From Cloeon dipterum (Eukaryota; Arthropoda; Insecta; Ephemeroptera; Baetidae): 64,000 nucleotides of DNA. A model generated the notes under the pieces. The model did no database searches and was not told the DNA's origin. It saw only the letters and a program-made list of their open reading frames with translations. Location of the stretch: assembly GCF_949628265.1 (NCBI RefSeq), contig NC_088790.1, forward strand, positions 22,076,545-22,140,544, given 5' to 3'. A program made the translations under genes and the position numbers. Numbering within the stretch: the stretch's first letter is position 1; every line of letters starts with the position of its first letter. Positions 48,001 through 58,970 of the stretch are shown piece after piece.

Positions 48001-51000
48001 TAAAATTGAAGCAATTGAAAGGGGATGAGGGTAAGCTCCCCATAAACACTTGGGCTGTTAGTGGAGTTCAAGGCGAGTCTAACGGTAGGAAATTTTTGCA
48101 ATTCTGATTGTTGGAACCTGAGATTTGGAGGTTCAAAGAACCCAAAAAGTGGAAAAATGTCATTTATATTAAGTTATGAAATAACTATCAAGATATCCTA
48201 AAAATTACGCCATTCTGAAAAATTTGGCCCGGTTTTTAATTGCGGGCACACATTTAAGTGGCTCTTGATCCGATCAACTTGTCCACTAAAAGAAGCCCAT
48301 TTATTCCATTTATGATGCATCAATAACGTTGTAGTAGTTGATTGGCTTGATATTAGATTTAACACATAATTTATTCAAAGAAAGGGGATTTTTTTAAATT
48401 TTTGGTATATTATAAAAAGTGCCGTGCCCATTCCCAGAAATTACAACAACGTTAAACATATACCCGTTACGTGGGACGCCCTACCCGTCCCGCGCGACGC
48501 CCTACCCGTTACGCGTAACGCCCTCCCCGTTACGCGTAACGCCCTACCCGTTACGCGTAACGCCCTACCCGTTACGCGTAACGCCCTCCCCGTTACGCGT
48601 AACGCCCTACCCGTTACGCGTAACGCCCTCCCCGTTACGCGTAACGCCCTACCCGTTACGCGTAACGCCCTCCCCGTTACGCGTAACGCCCTCCCCGTTA
48701 CGCGTAACGCCCTACCCGTTACGCGTAACGGCCTACCCGTTACGCGTAACGCCCTACCCGTTACGCGTAACGCCCTACCCGTTACGCGTAACGCCCTCCC
48801 CGTTACGCGTAACGCCCTCCCCGTTACGCGTAACGCCCTCCCCGTTACGAGTAACGGCCTACCCGTTACGCGTAACGCCCTCCCCGTTACGCGTAACGGC
48901 CTACCCGTTACGCGTAACGCCCTCCCCGTTACGCGTAACGGCCTACCCGTTACGCGTAACGCCCTACCCGTTACGCGTAACGCCCTACCCGTTACGCGTA
49001 ACGCCCTACCCGTTACGCGTAACGCCCTACCCGTTACGCGTAACGCCCTACCCGTTACGCGTAACGCCCTACCCGTTACGCGTAACGCCCTACCCGTTAC
49101 GCGTAACGCCCTACCCGTTACGCGTAACGCCCTACCCGTTACGCGTAACGCCCTCCCCGTTACGCGTAACGCCCTACCCGTTACGCGTAACGCCCTACCC
49201 GTCCCGCGCGACGCCTACCCGTCCCGCAGGACGCCCTACCCGTTCCGCAGGACGCCCTGTCCGCGGGACGTCTTATCCGTGCTAAACAGTCGCATAATAA
49301 AAATGGTAAATTTTGTTTCTCAAGATTTGCGGTTTTTTGCGGTTCCACCGCAACCGCAAAAATGAAACCGCAACCGCAAAAATGAAACCGCAACCGCACC
49401 GCAACCGCAAAATTATAACCGCATCTGCGGTTGTGGTGGGCGGTTTGCGGTTTTTTAGTACCAAAACCGCAACCGCACAGTGCTCTAATCAAAAAGGAAT
49501 CAAATTTTTGAATCAACCTGACACGCTAGTTCTGTTCACCCTTTCTTGCTTGGAAACTTTAATACCAGAACATTTTTGATAAAACTCCAGTGTTTTGCTT
49601 TTCGAAAGTTTCGGCCAAACAACCTCATTCTAATCACAAATTAACAAGATTTGAAATTCATTCCTAGCATTTGAATATTTACCGATTTTATGCACATTTT
49701 TAATGAATTACCGCAGGGTGGGTCCAGAGAGCGTGAGATTAGTATTCAAAATTCTATGTCAAATTAAAGATCCAGCAGCCGTGGCAAACTTTTGCTGCCC
49801 AATTAAGGCTGGAGGCGCGCTCGTCGGTCTCAACTTGGCGGCGTGTCGTTGCCAAGCGAAACGAGTACTCAAAGTTCGCCATCAAACCAAGTTAAATTGG
49901 CTGACTGGCAAAAAATTTGGTGCGGCGAAAAAATTAATTACGCCGGCGCCTCGGCGTGTTAATCACCACCACTGTCGCAGACAAAGGGTCGCCTTAATTG
50001 CACGCGCCGCGACTGTGCAGCACTACCACACTTACTTGGCAAAAACTTTGGCCGCCACTTTATAAATAACAAGATTCATTTGCATAATGACGAGAACGGA
50101 AAAATGTGCGGCAGGAGTAGATTCGATTGAATTATGCAAATTGCGAAACACCCTCCTCGGCGCGGAGGTACGATTCTCCGCGAGGGTGAAAAATGAAAAG
50201 AAACAGGTGCAGTGGAGGTAATCATAAAGTCCGTCGCCACCGCCTGCTGCTTCCTTACAGCTTTAATTAATGCCGAGGAAAACATGCGATTTCACCATTT
50301 CCACTGGAAGGGTGCAATAAATCATGCTTGGCCCTCAAGGCAACAGGCGGAAGAACATGCTTGGCCACGCCTTCTCTCTTAGTCCTTCATGATTAAGTAA
50401 GTAAATTGATCGTTTTTTAAACTTGAGACCACCAGTTTCAATGAAATGAATATTTTTGGGTTTATTCCACTTCCTTCTCCCATATTACCGCTCTCAAATT
50501 TTAAATGTAAAATCCTATCTAATGGCATATCGCAGTCATCAGTGGCATACGCAAACCAAAAGAAGGATTAAATTTTATTCAACTCTTCTAATGTTGAGTA
50601 ATATTAATAAGGTCTCTTATGAACGTTTTTTAAGAGACGAAGCAAGTTTGTTTCATCTTGAGTCTAGAATTTTTCCCGGAAACAGACGCCATTAGTAAAA
50701 TCATGCAGTTGCAGAGCTGCATAATATTTTCCATTGAAGTACGTTGCCTGCGAGCCACTAAAATTCCCATTTTGTTTTTTCGTATTGTAGTTGAGTTCTA
50801 AGCGCGCTTTAAAGTTTGCAACTGGCTGACTAGTCTTTTTTGCTCATTGAAAGTCGTTCCTGGTGCACTTTCCGAGAGGCAATTCGCGAGTTCACAACTT
50901 TGCCTTTCGTGCGAGCCACTCGGTTTGATTAACAGCTATGGGGGAGTTTGCATTGCATTCACAAGAGCGTATTGTCGGCTCTGCAATTTCAATTGGGCTT

Positions 51001-54000
51001 GATTGCGTCGTTTGCCGCATGCAATAACAGAGCGCTTCAATTGAAACCTCGTCAAGTTGGATTAGAATTTCAAGTCTGTTAATTACAGAATTCTAGGAGG
51101 TGATGGAAATTACATTTAGGGCCCGAAGACACATTGAAAATCAGATTATGTGAGTGAAACAATTTATAAAATTTGATTGTTTTAGAATTTAGAATATATA
51201 TCTACTTGTAAAATGATGATTTAAAAAATTGATCCTTTTCACATTGTAAAGAAATGTCACGACTGTCACGAGATATATTTTTGTTCCTGCTACTCCGTGA
51301 AAATGGTGCTCATTTCTGAATGCCTCTGGTATGACCACCCACGCAGAAATGATGATTCGGCGTTGTGGTTATTAGTAATACTGCGAGTTTTTTTCTCCTG
51401 GGAAATATCGAACGATGGGGGCTATTGTTCTAATGCCCAATAAATTGCAGTGGTGTTCTGGTCTCGTTCACGCGGAGCAGTGTAGGAAAGACAGAAAACG
51501 TCGATGAGTTGGCAGCAAAAACGTTCAGGCGCAAAGATGAGAGCTCGTCGCCAGGATTATTCGGTGGAAATCGATGGCCGATTGCGTAAGCTGGAGGAGG
51601 GTGCGTCTAAAAATTGAAAAAGCTCTCCTTCTTGTTGACGGAAGGTTTCGGCCGGATTTGATGATGATCGCTGGTGGCAAGCTCCCAGTTGCGGAGTTGG
51701 ATTAGCTCAAAATGCTGTGCGTTACTGAAAACGTCAGACTACCTGATAGTCGGACAGTTGAAAATGGAGGACGTGGATGGGAAAATCTAGGAATTATGAG
51801 GACTCTTTTCAATATGTGCTTAACTTTTTCGGAGGTTGGAACGGCGTGATAATAATACAAATAATGGCAAAACGAATAGAGTCGTAATGCAGACACTCTC
51901 CATATTATAATATTTTTAACCATTAAATCAATTTTTACTGTGCCGGAATTTAAGTTTGACCATGAGCGTTAAGTTCACATATCCTTGAATTATTCGTCAG
52001 TTAGTTGGGTAGCGCGCCCATATGTGTTATTTAATATGGAACACACAATCCCAAACCTGTATCAAATGAAGTTTCACTTTGAGCTTAAAAACAAACTGTG
52101 CGCAGCTGAAAACTTTGTTGGGCGAGCATTTGGACAATCGCAGGCAATTTTCCAGTAGAGCTAACAAGCGTGGCAGTCCCTCGTGAGGAATGCAAATGGA
52201 ATCCGACAGAATCCCCGCAGTGCGCCGGAATAGTGGAGCGCGGAATTCGCGGAATCCCGCATCTCATTCCGGCTTGTTTGCCCATTACGACTGGCCAAGG
52301 GGGCCACCGCTTGGTCCCTTTTCTAATTTCGCTGGCCAAATTAGCCGACGAGATGGACACGCAGATAATCTCTGGAGCAGCAGTAGCCAGCATCTGCCTC
52401 CCAGCTACTCATATAGGGCGCCTTAGGTGCGATGAACTCGCGACTCTCTATGTATTCAGTGCACGCTTCCGTCCCGGGGTAGTGCGAAAGAATATATTTA
52501 CTGATCTACATTTAACTGTCTCTATCAGAATGTTTCAAAACGTAATCACCGTAATATTTAGCATCAGAGGCAGAGGCCCCAGCCTGCTAATTTTGGGTCA
52601 CGTGTCCAGCCGTCAGCCCCTGGTCAAAAAATCGAAAAATAGCTAATATCTCTAGAAAAATTTGGTATCTTAGTGATTATGCACAGTCAAACTTGGCTTT
52701 TTAAGGTATGTGAGCCATGTCAGCCTCCGCCGGGCTAAATTTGGCTTAAACAGGGCAGCCAGCCACTTTTAAAAATTACGCGGCTGAGACCTCAATTTAA
52801 GCAAGTAGTATTGGTTAATTGGTCAATTTAGTAAGTAGTTTTCAGACATCAAATTCCTCAAACTGTAATGAAAAAACGCTGCAGAAGACCTATTGATTCG
52901 TTTATTTTCCATAAAAGATTTTCAAAATTAGTTTAATTCATCAAAATTGAACTTTTGACATTATTTTTTGCCAAATTGTTTGTTAAATAACAATGTGTCA
53001 AAATTTAACACTGGTGGCACCGATTGAGATTAGATTAAAAAAGTAATGTGTTTCACATCCCCTTTTTTCCACTCGCAGTGGAAATTTGGAGCGCACGGCG
53101 GACGAGTGCGGCTTTAAAAAGCACGCTTGGGAGGCCGCGAGGCTCAAAATTTAATAATAACCACTGTGCCTGACCAAATTATGGTGAAAAACGGCTCATA
53201 TGCGTGTGTGAGCTTGGAATGATGCTCTTTAGTTTTATGGAGTGGTGTCGGTGGCTCGGACGAGATCAGCCCGCTCGATATTATCTGTGCCTCCCACGAC
53301 AGGATTTGCCGCCTGAAACGAGATCTTTCTCTCTTCTTTCGTGTAACAGCTGCTGGGCCCGGCCTCGGGATTAAATTTTTGCCGAGTGTGTTTCGCTGCC
53401 TTAATTTGCGCCTGGACCATTTTATTTGAATTCCGGCTAGCGGAGGAAGCAATAAAAAGCTCGATCTCCACTGCTCCGGGGTAATTGCTGCACTTGAAGC
53501 ACCCGAAGGAAATTGGCTGGAATTCGCTCCGTTCGGACAGCAAGCAGGGCCGCCAACTGGCACGACGGTGGAGCGGATTACTTTTGTGGCATTGCTGCTA
53601 TGTGTAATCTTTTATAATCCACTCAAAATGGAAAGCCGATTAAGAGATGTAATTTGGCAAGTGGTACAGGGGAGTATTCAGAGCAAAAATGCTGCATTTT
53701 GGAAATCCTACAAAAATCACTAAACTGCCTTGATCATGCAATGATATTAAATATTTTTAATTCTCCCCCAAAAATCATGGATTTTATAAGAGCTGTTATG
53801 GACTTCTTGCAACAGTAAATCTTTTACCATTAACAAAATCATTGGGTTTGAGATAATTGGCGTCATCTTATAACCTATTTTGCAATATTTAAACCACATT
53901 TTAAATTACTTTTAAAAATCTCCAACTTAAAAAGATATCTGATCAACTTTACTAGATAAAAGTTTAATAAGTGAATGAGACAACCTGTTAACTAATTGTT

Positions 54001-57000
54001 GCTCATTTTTCTGGCTTTTGAAATTAATTTATTTTTTAAGGCTGAAAACCGTGCCAACTGAGGGATAGAAAAGCAGCCAACCCCACAATTAGTCAAAATG
54101 TAATCGCAGGCACACCAAAGCGAAACACACGCCGTGTCATAAAGCAGAGTTTTGCGCGCAAATGTTTGCGCAGCGGGTGGCGAATACGCGATAAATTGAG
54201 TAACGGACGGCAGGATTTGTTCGGTATGAATGGAGCTTGTGTCTCGACGAGAGATGACATACACGCGCGCGCTCGCAAATTTCCACAAAAGCCGGCAGCC
54301 GTCCCCCATTATATGGCGGGCGGCGGCATTGAAATGCGGCACAATGTGTACGCACATGCATGCCCTATGTACACTAACTGAGTTGGATTCCGAACGCGAA
54401 GGGTGGATTTTGATTGTACTAGCTGCCAACTCAAATTAACTCTAAATCATTGAATAACCCAACAACCAACACAGCTTGAAATCAATTCAGGTTGATTTTA
54501 AGATTAAATATTTGTAATTTTAAGCGTTCTGACGTAGTTTCTGATTATTTCAATGTTACTAACTATCCTCCGATTACATCCGATTATTACAAAATTTGGT
54601 TGGTATATAATTGTAGATATTAAATTAAGAGCTCATTAATATTTCTAGTTTTTGAAACTGTTCATAACTATTCGCACATAACCACGGAAGGATTGTAACA
54701 GACATTTGTTTTCCTCAGCACACTTATGAACCCAAGCAAGGCCAATTGGTCCCCGGAAATCTGAGAGGACCCCTTACGTAATTTGATCGTTACGACGCTC
54801 AATCTTCAGCAGCCTTCTTGAGTTTCCCTTTGAGCAAGGCTGCAATATTTACTTTCACTTTTCTTTGGAAGGTCCGTGCTCCTTATTTTCTCTCCCTTAC
54901 AACATCCATTTATAACAGCGCATATTGTGATGGTTCTAATGGCGCAAAATTCCGAAACTTTTTGCCGCTTGAAGTTTTATTATTAGATTTCCCTTTTTAT
55001 GCTTTCTTTGTCGCTTCCGCGGCTCAACACACACACCCCAATGGCATTTACGTCGAGAGGAAAATAACGCGTGGCGTTTTATTGTCGGCCGCAGAGCACC
55101 AACATGGCAGTGATATGTACAAATTCGGCGGCATGCGCTCTAGTTTCATCTCGTTCCGCACTCTATTTCCGGACAGACTTTTCGGCACTCGCTGTGTGCA
55201 GCCGAGCGCGGACGATTGTCGCAGACTAATTGCTAATTTACTCGCCAACGTCGTTGCCAATTAAGCTGCCCGTCTTTCATTTCTCGTCCGAGTTTCATTA
55301 AAAAGGAGCTAGTCTTTCTCCCCGCCGGCTTGCGATTAGTCTTGACGTGGCTCGACAAGACCATCAGCACATTGGCTTGTGATGTAATAAATTAAATTTT
55401 TCTGCCGAGGACAGCTCACTTCGCTTTTAATTTTGTCAGTGTCAAGGAGGCTCTTGCTGCTCTTCCTCCCTTTCCGCACAAGTCTCATTCCATTCTTTAT
55501 TTTATTTATAAAAGAAAAATATCACGATTGACTGAAATTTTGATTTTTTTATTGGTCTTAATTAGGTTCAAGTTCTAAAGTATTTATCAATACAATTCCA
55601 ATCTTAATTATTTGATTTGAAATGAGATGAAATGGTGCATATTTTATTTTAATTTGGAATCAAAATTCAAATTGCAACTGAAGTTTAATCCGAGATAATC
55701 TGAATTTTTTTATCAAGGATAATCCATGATAGGCTATGAAAATATTTCATTTCAGTTCTCCATGTTTAAATTACTATCAAAACGTACTCAGCGTGTGATG
55801 TGTCTCCTGGTGTGTCGCAGATGCGTCAATCACTCACAATTGTCAGGATTGTGAACCATTTCTTGGGCCATACTGCAGGCGGTTTCTGCGCTCGCCTCGT
55901 TTTCTGTCAGTTAGCACAGCAGACATCTTCTCTGTGGCTCATAAGTGGCGCAGCAAATGGGCTGACGTTGATTGATTGATGCCGAGCGCACTGTGTGAGC
56001 ATCCACAGCCCTTTATTCAGGCTTCTCAGGGGCTGCTTGCTGATTTCAATTTGAGCCCGTCTGCCCGCCCGCCTGCATGCTCGACTCAATCAAATTAGCA
56101 AGTAAATTAATCTCGTTCCACTGCAGAGTGGATCGCTTTCGAGTGCCGCGTCCGATTGCAAACCATGAATGAGCAAACATGGGCTGAGTAAAATTTCAGA
56201 GGGTGAGCGTTGCACCCGCTGAATGGCTGCCTTTTGATGCGGTTATCTCCGATATCCTGGAATTCCACTCGGGAATACTAATCTCTGGGAATCACCGGGA
56301 AAACTAATCTCTGGCGTTAAAGGAAAATTATGCTATCGCATTCAAAATTTACTTGCTTATTCCTTGCTTGGATGCAAATTTTGATTAATTATTCAACACA
56401 ACAAAGTCCAATAATTGTAGCCTGACTCCCTCTCAAATAACTAGCTAACAAGCACTTACATAAAATGTATGAATTTTTGTTGCCAAGAGGCACCATGTTT
56501 ATTCCATTACCCAGTATTTTTTGTTTATTTCTTCGAAAGTCGCAATGGATGGTGACAACTAATCCATTTGTCTATAACAGTGGAATTTTTGTTTAGTTTG
56601 CATTATGATATTTTGTAAAATTTCTTGCGTTCGCTGGATTCATTTTGCCGTTAATCCTGTGCCTTATGAATACGCTAAACCCCAACATAATGTCTCATTC
56701 TTAAATGGCACACCAAGTGCACGTTCGCTTAACACCACATTCATTTTATTAAAAGCCCATTTCTTGGCTTTCAAAATGACCAAGCAGAAAATTACGCCTT
56801 TCCGTACGCTGCTTTTATACAAGAATTAACTCAGCAACCACATCGTATCTGGAGAATGAAAACGCTTTTGTTTCAAGCCATGGCGAACTCAATTCCAGCT
56901 GGTAGAAAATTCTCTGCGCCCTGGCTTTTTCCATCCAGTGCCCCCGATTCTACTGCTTCCCAACTTTATGTGTGTAATTCTTTGCCGGCTGGCTAAATGA

Positions 57001-58970
57001 AAAGTTACGACGCCAACCTACTCGCAATGCTTGCTTATATATTATATAAAAAAACTGCTGCACCGTTTTTCAGGAAACTGCTTGCATTGACGGCACTCGT
57101 TGCGTTGGCACAAATTGAATTTAATTCCTGGCTCGCTAAACTTGAAAATGCTCAAATCTTTGTAATTAAACTCGCATGCGTTATTTTACGTCAAATGCTG
57201 ATGCGAATCACATTAACCTGATTCGTGGCACAGCAAAGCGTCCAAGTGAATTTAGCCAAGCGTGCATCTGTTTGCGGCTTAGTGCAAATACGCCAGCAAC
57301 ATGGCGGCTTTCCTGCTCTCGTCGCCATCAAATTCGCTTCTTGCTCCGGGAAACGCACATTATGTCGAAAGTACCCGGGCAAATAATAACAACTCTATAT
57401 TTTTGGAGTCACTCAATTTATTTGAATCAAAACTAATGAATTACCTTGTTACCAAAAATTTGTAGCCGTACTTTGTTAGTAATTAATGAGAACATAACAG
57501 ATATTTTTTCTCAAGATAATTAAGTTGGATCAAAAAGCCAGTAAGCCTATTCTCAACGTTACACTTGCTTCTTAATTACCACTAGCACTCATTTTATGGC
57601 ATAAGTAAAAATTAAGCAACAGCAGGGGAATCAAACTGATACTATATTAAATCAGAAAACTAATTGAAATTAAATTTTCGGGCAGATTTAAAATGAAGGG
57701 ACTTGAGTTGGCGACCCTCTCAGCCGCGAGTTTCGCACTACTTGATGCTGAGTTTCGGCAGTCTGCCGCTGTACACGCAAATTAGAGTAAGCTGCGTGCG
57801 TATGTACTGCGGCCAAATCCATTGTATGCCATTTGGTGCGTGAGAAAGTGAGCATGGCGGCAGTCGTCGCTGCGCCACTGGCATTTTGTTGCACTCGTGA
57901 TCGTTCGCTTGAATGTCCTGGCTTACGGTCGACAGTTACGAGTGTGCAATTTATGACGACCCCAACAAAAGCAGTGTGCTTGAAGAAATTCTCGAAATCC
58001 ACCGTTCAACGCAGGAGGAGATATTTCTGTGCAACTCACTCTATCTAGAAAAATACTCACTTCCTTAACACGTAGGATCAGAGTGGAAACTTATAATTTA
58101 ATTTTTCAGATCTATTTTGGGCTCTATAGAAATTAGTGTCGAATATAAGTTGAAAATTTATAAGTGGATCACTGAGAGGATATTAAAAAAGATATTAGAT
58201 CTATTAAAATAATCTAACTCTAAACAGTGACTATTTGAACAGGACGTAACTCGCGAATTGGAGCGTAATGGTTTCTGAAAATTTAAAAAAGTGCTCTTAT
58301 CTGCTGGGAAATGGAAACAATTGTCAAAACTTCTGAAAACTTTTACTCTATCAATTGACACACCCTTAATGAAAAAAATAATTTTCTAAATAAATTGTTT
58401 CAAATGCTTAAAAATTGATGATTCTGGCTCATTCAATATTAAGTACAAGCATAATAGCGGCTTCAGAAACTATGATTGATAACCGGTTTTGTATATCCCT
58501 GACTATTTTACTACTCTTTATCGTGCAACGGGCGTCCAGATTAAATATAAAATTTTGTTTTGGAGCCAGATCCATATTTTTAGTCTCTGCTACACAAGGA
58601 AATTTCCAACAAGTATGAAAATATATTCCTTTCGAAAAATATGCACTCCAATATCTGCGAGCTTTTAAAAAGTTTGAGGCTTTTACAAAACTCGCTGATC
58701 AAATATCCGTCGGGCTGAAGTTTTACATCAATCTCTCTGTCTCTCAAGATAAAATGTGCAAGTCGTCGTCGGAAGCACTTAACTGATTGTTCCTGCCAGC
58801 GCTCGAATTCAGTTGCACTGATTTACCGCTTTTGGCTTGTTTCAGGCGAAGCTCGCATCTCGGAGCACCCGACGGACATGTCAGTGACCTACGGCACTCA
58901 ACTCGAGTTCATGTGCATCGGCACGGGCATCCCTGCGCCTGCCATCAAGTGGTTCAAAAACGGCGAACCG
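36093..58970 (+). CDS. immunoglobulin-domain cell-surface or secreted protein, first two coding exons (partial at 3' end)
   Basis: Exon 1 (36093-36153) encodes MRAVGLLVGLLLGLASAELL, a clear signal peptide with cleavage expected after ASA, and ends with a perfect GTGAGT donor in phase 1. The next exon found (58846-58970) fits that phase and reads SEARISEHPTDMSVTYG, then QLEFMCIGTGIPAPAIKW and FKNGEP; it is the first half of an I-set Ig domain with its first Cys and core Trp. It ends in phase 0 at a GTATGT donor, and the matching second half must lie beyond 64000. The opening RISEHPTD and WFKNGEP resemble Ig1 of Roundabout receptors, but I-set domains are too similar to be sure. Other exons could hide in the 22.7 kb intron. 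Long first introns are common in axon-guidance genes. Confidence 0.75.
40045..40073. repeat. CTGA tetranucleotide microsatellite
   Basis: About seven CTGA/TGAC units with one interruption. Confidence 0.7.
41358..41374. repeat. AAT trinucleotide microsatellite
   Basis: Five to six ATA/AAT units, 50 bp before a CCG run. Confidence 0.6.
41422..41438. repeat. CCG trinucleotide run
   Basis: Five to six CCG units in a CpG-rich block. Confidence 0.6.
41498..41504 (+). promoter_or_regulatory. TATA-like element in a CpG-rich intronic block
   Basis: TATAAAT flanked by GC-rich sequence (GTCGCG before, GGGCGGGC after). Could be an internal promoter of the Ig gene or of a non-coding RNA. No downstream exon was identified. 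Confidence 0.2.
42081..42093 (+). promoter_or_regulatory. strong TATA-like element in intron 1 of the Ig gene
   Basis: TATATATAAAAAG with GGGCCGA before and CGGCCTGC after. Context resembles insect TATA promoters; no transcript is evident. Confidence 0.2.
43632..43647. repeat. TC dinucleotide microsatellite
   Basis: Eight TC units on the plus strand, equal to GAGA-factor-type sites on the other strand. Confidence 0.6.
47478..47485. repeat. left 8 bp target-site duplication of the hAT-type element
   Basis: ATCAAAAA, identical to the 8 bp directly after the right end of the element (49488-49495). Confidence 0.85.
47711..48113. repeat. internal inverted duplication, about 100 bp arms
   Basis: The arm 47711-47812 and the inverted arm 48013-48113 align over about 100 bp with substitutions and small gaps. 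The best part is GCGAGTCTAACGGT with TTTTTGCAATT on both sides. The spacer is about 200 bp. It lies inside the hAT-type element and would fold as a long imperfect hairpin. Confidence 0.7.
48461..49270. repeat. minisatellite: about 38 copies of a 21 bp unit with a 12 bp palindrome
   Basis: The unit is CCC + GTTACGCGTAAC + GCCCTA; the middle 12 bp is a perfect palindrome containing ACGCGT. The spacer varies among GCCCTA, GCCCTC and GGCCTA, and the latter two alternate in a 42 bp higher-order pattern around 48860-48950, followed by a run of identical units. Units at both ends are diverged (cores GTCCCGCGCGAC, GTCCCGCAGGAC, GTTCCGCAGGAC, GTCCGCGGGAC), and one end unit is 20 bp. Because 21 is a multiple of three, two plus-strand frames stay open over 860-940 bp; this is a by-product, not evidence of a protein. 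Confidence 0.95.
49488..49495. repeat. right 8 bp target-site duplication of the hAT-type element
   Basis: ATCAAAAA, matching 47478-47485. Confidence 0.85.
49496..58845 (+). other. second part of intron 1 of the Ig-domain gene
   Basis: No supported exon. Alternation of AT-rich DNA and GC-richer blocks continues (for example 49780-50060, 52170-52440, 53050-53560, 54050-54420, 55000-55330, 57200-57360, 57700-58020). A 50 bp hairpin lies at 52224-52273. Confidence 0.4.
52224..52273. repeat. GC-rich inverted repeat
   Basis: GCCGGAAT and ATTCCGGC close a 50 bp stretch which also contains GCGGAATTCGCGG and AATCCCGC. It may fold as a nested hairpin. Function unknown. Confidence 0.4.

Larger units (their letters stand above)
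47486..49487. mobile_element. non-autonomous hAT-type DNA transposon, 2002 bp
   Basis: Both ends read TAGAGCACTGTGCGGT inward: a perfect 16 bp terminal inverted repeat starting TAGAG, the hAT end pattern. It is flanked by a perfect 8 bp direct repeat ATCAAAAA, the duplication length of hAT transposases. Both subterminal zones carry many ACCGCA/AACCGCA motifs (about 47516-47630 and 49325-49480), like transposase-binding repeats of hAT elements. The interior holds an inverted duplication (47711-48113) and a 21 bp minisatellite (48461-49270). No transposase frame is present, so it depends on an enzyme encoded elsewhere. The perfect ends and duplication point to fairly recent insertion into the long intron of the Ig gene. 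Confidence 0.88.

Noticed and set aside
48419-49365. Two long plus-strand frames (288 and 313 codons) encoding seven-residue repeats
   Set aside because: They are produced by the 21 bp minisatellite: a unit that is a multiple of three and lacks stops keeps frames open. There is no splice context, no domain, and more than one frame is open at once.
52170-52646. 158-codon plus-strand frame in the Ig-gene intron
   Set aside because: No recognisable similarity or signal, overlaps other frames in a GC-rich block, and begins inside an inverted-repeat patch. Scarcity of stops explains it.
54818-55264. 148-codon plus-strand frame with hydrophobic N-terminus
   Set aside because: No recognisable family, no splice partners, and a minus-strand frame covers the same GC-rich part. 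Not supported as a gene.
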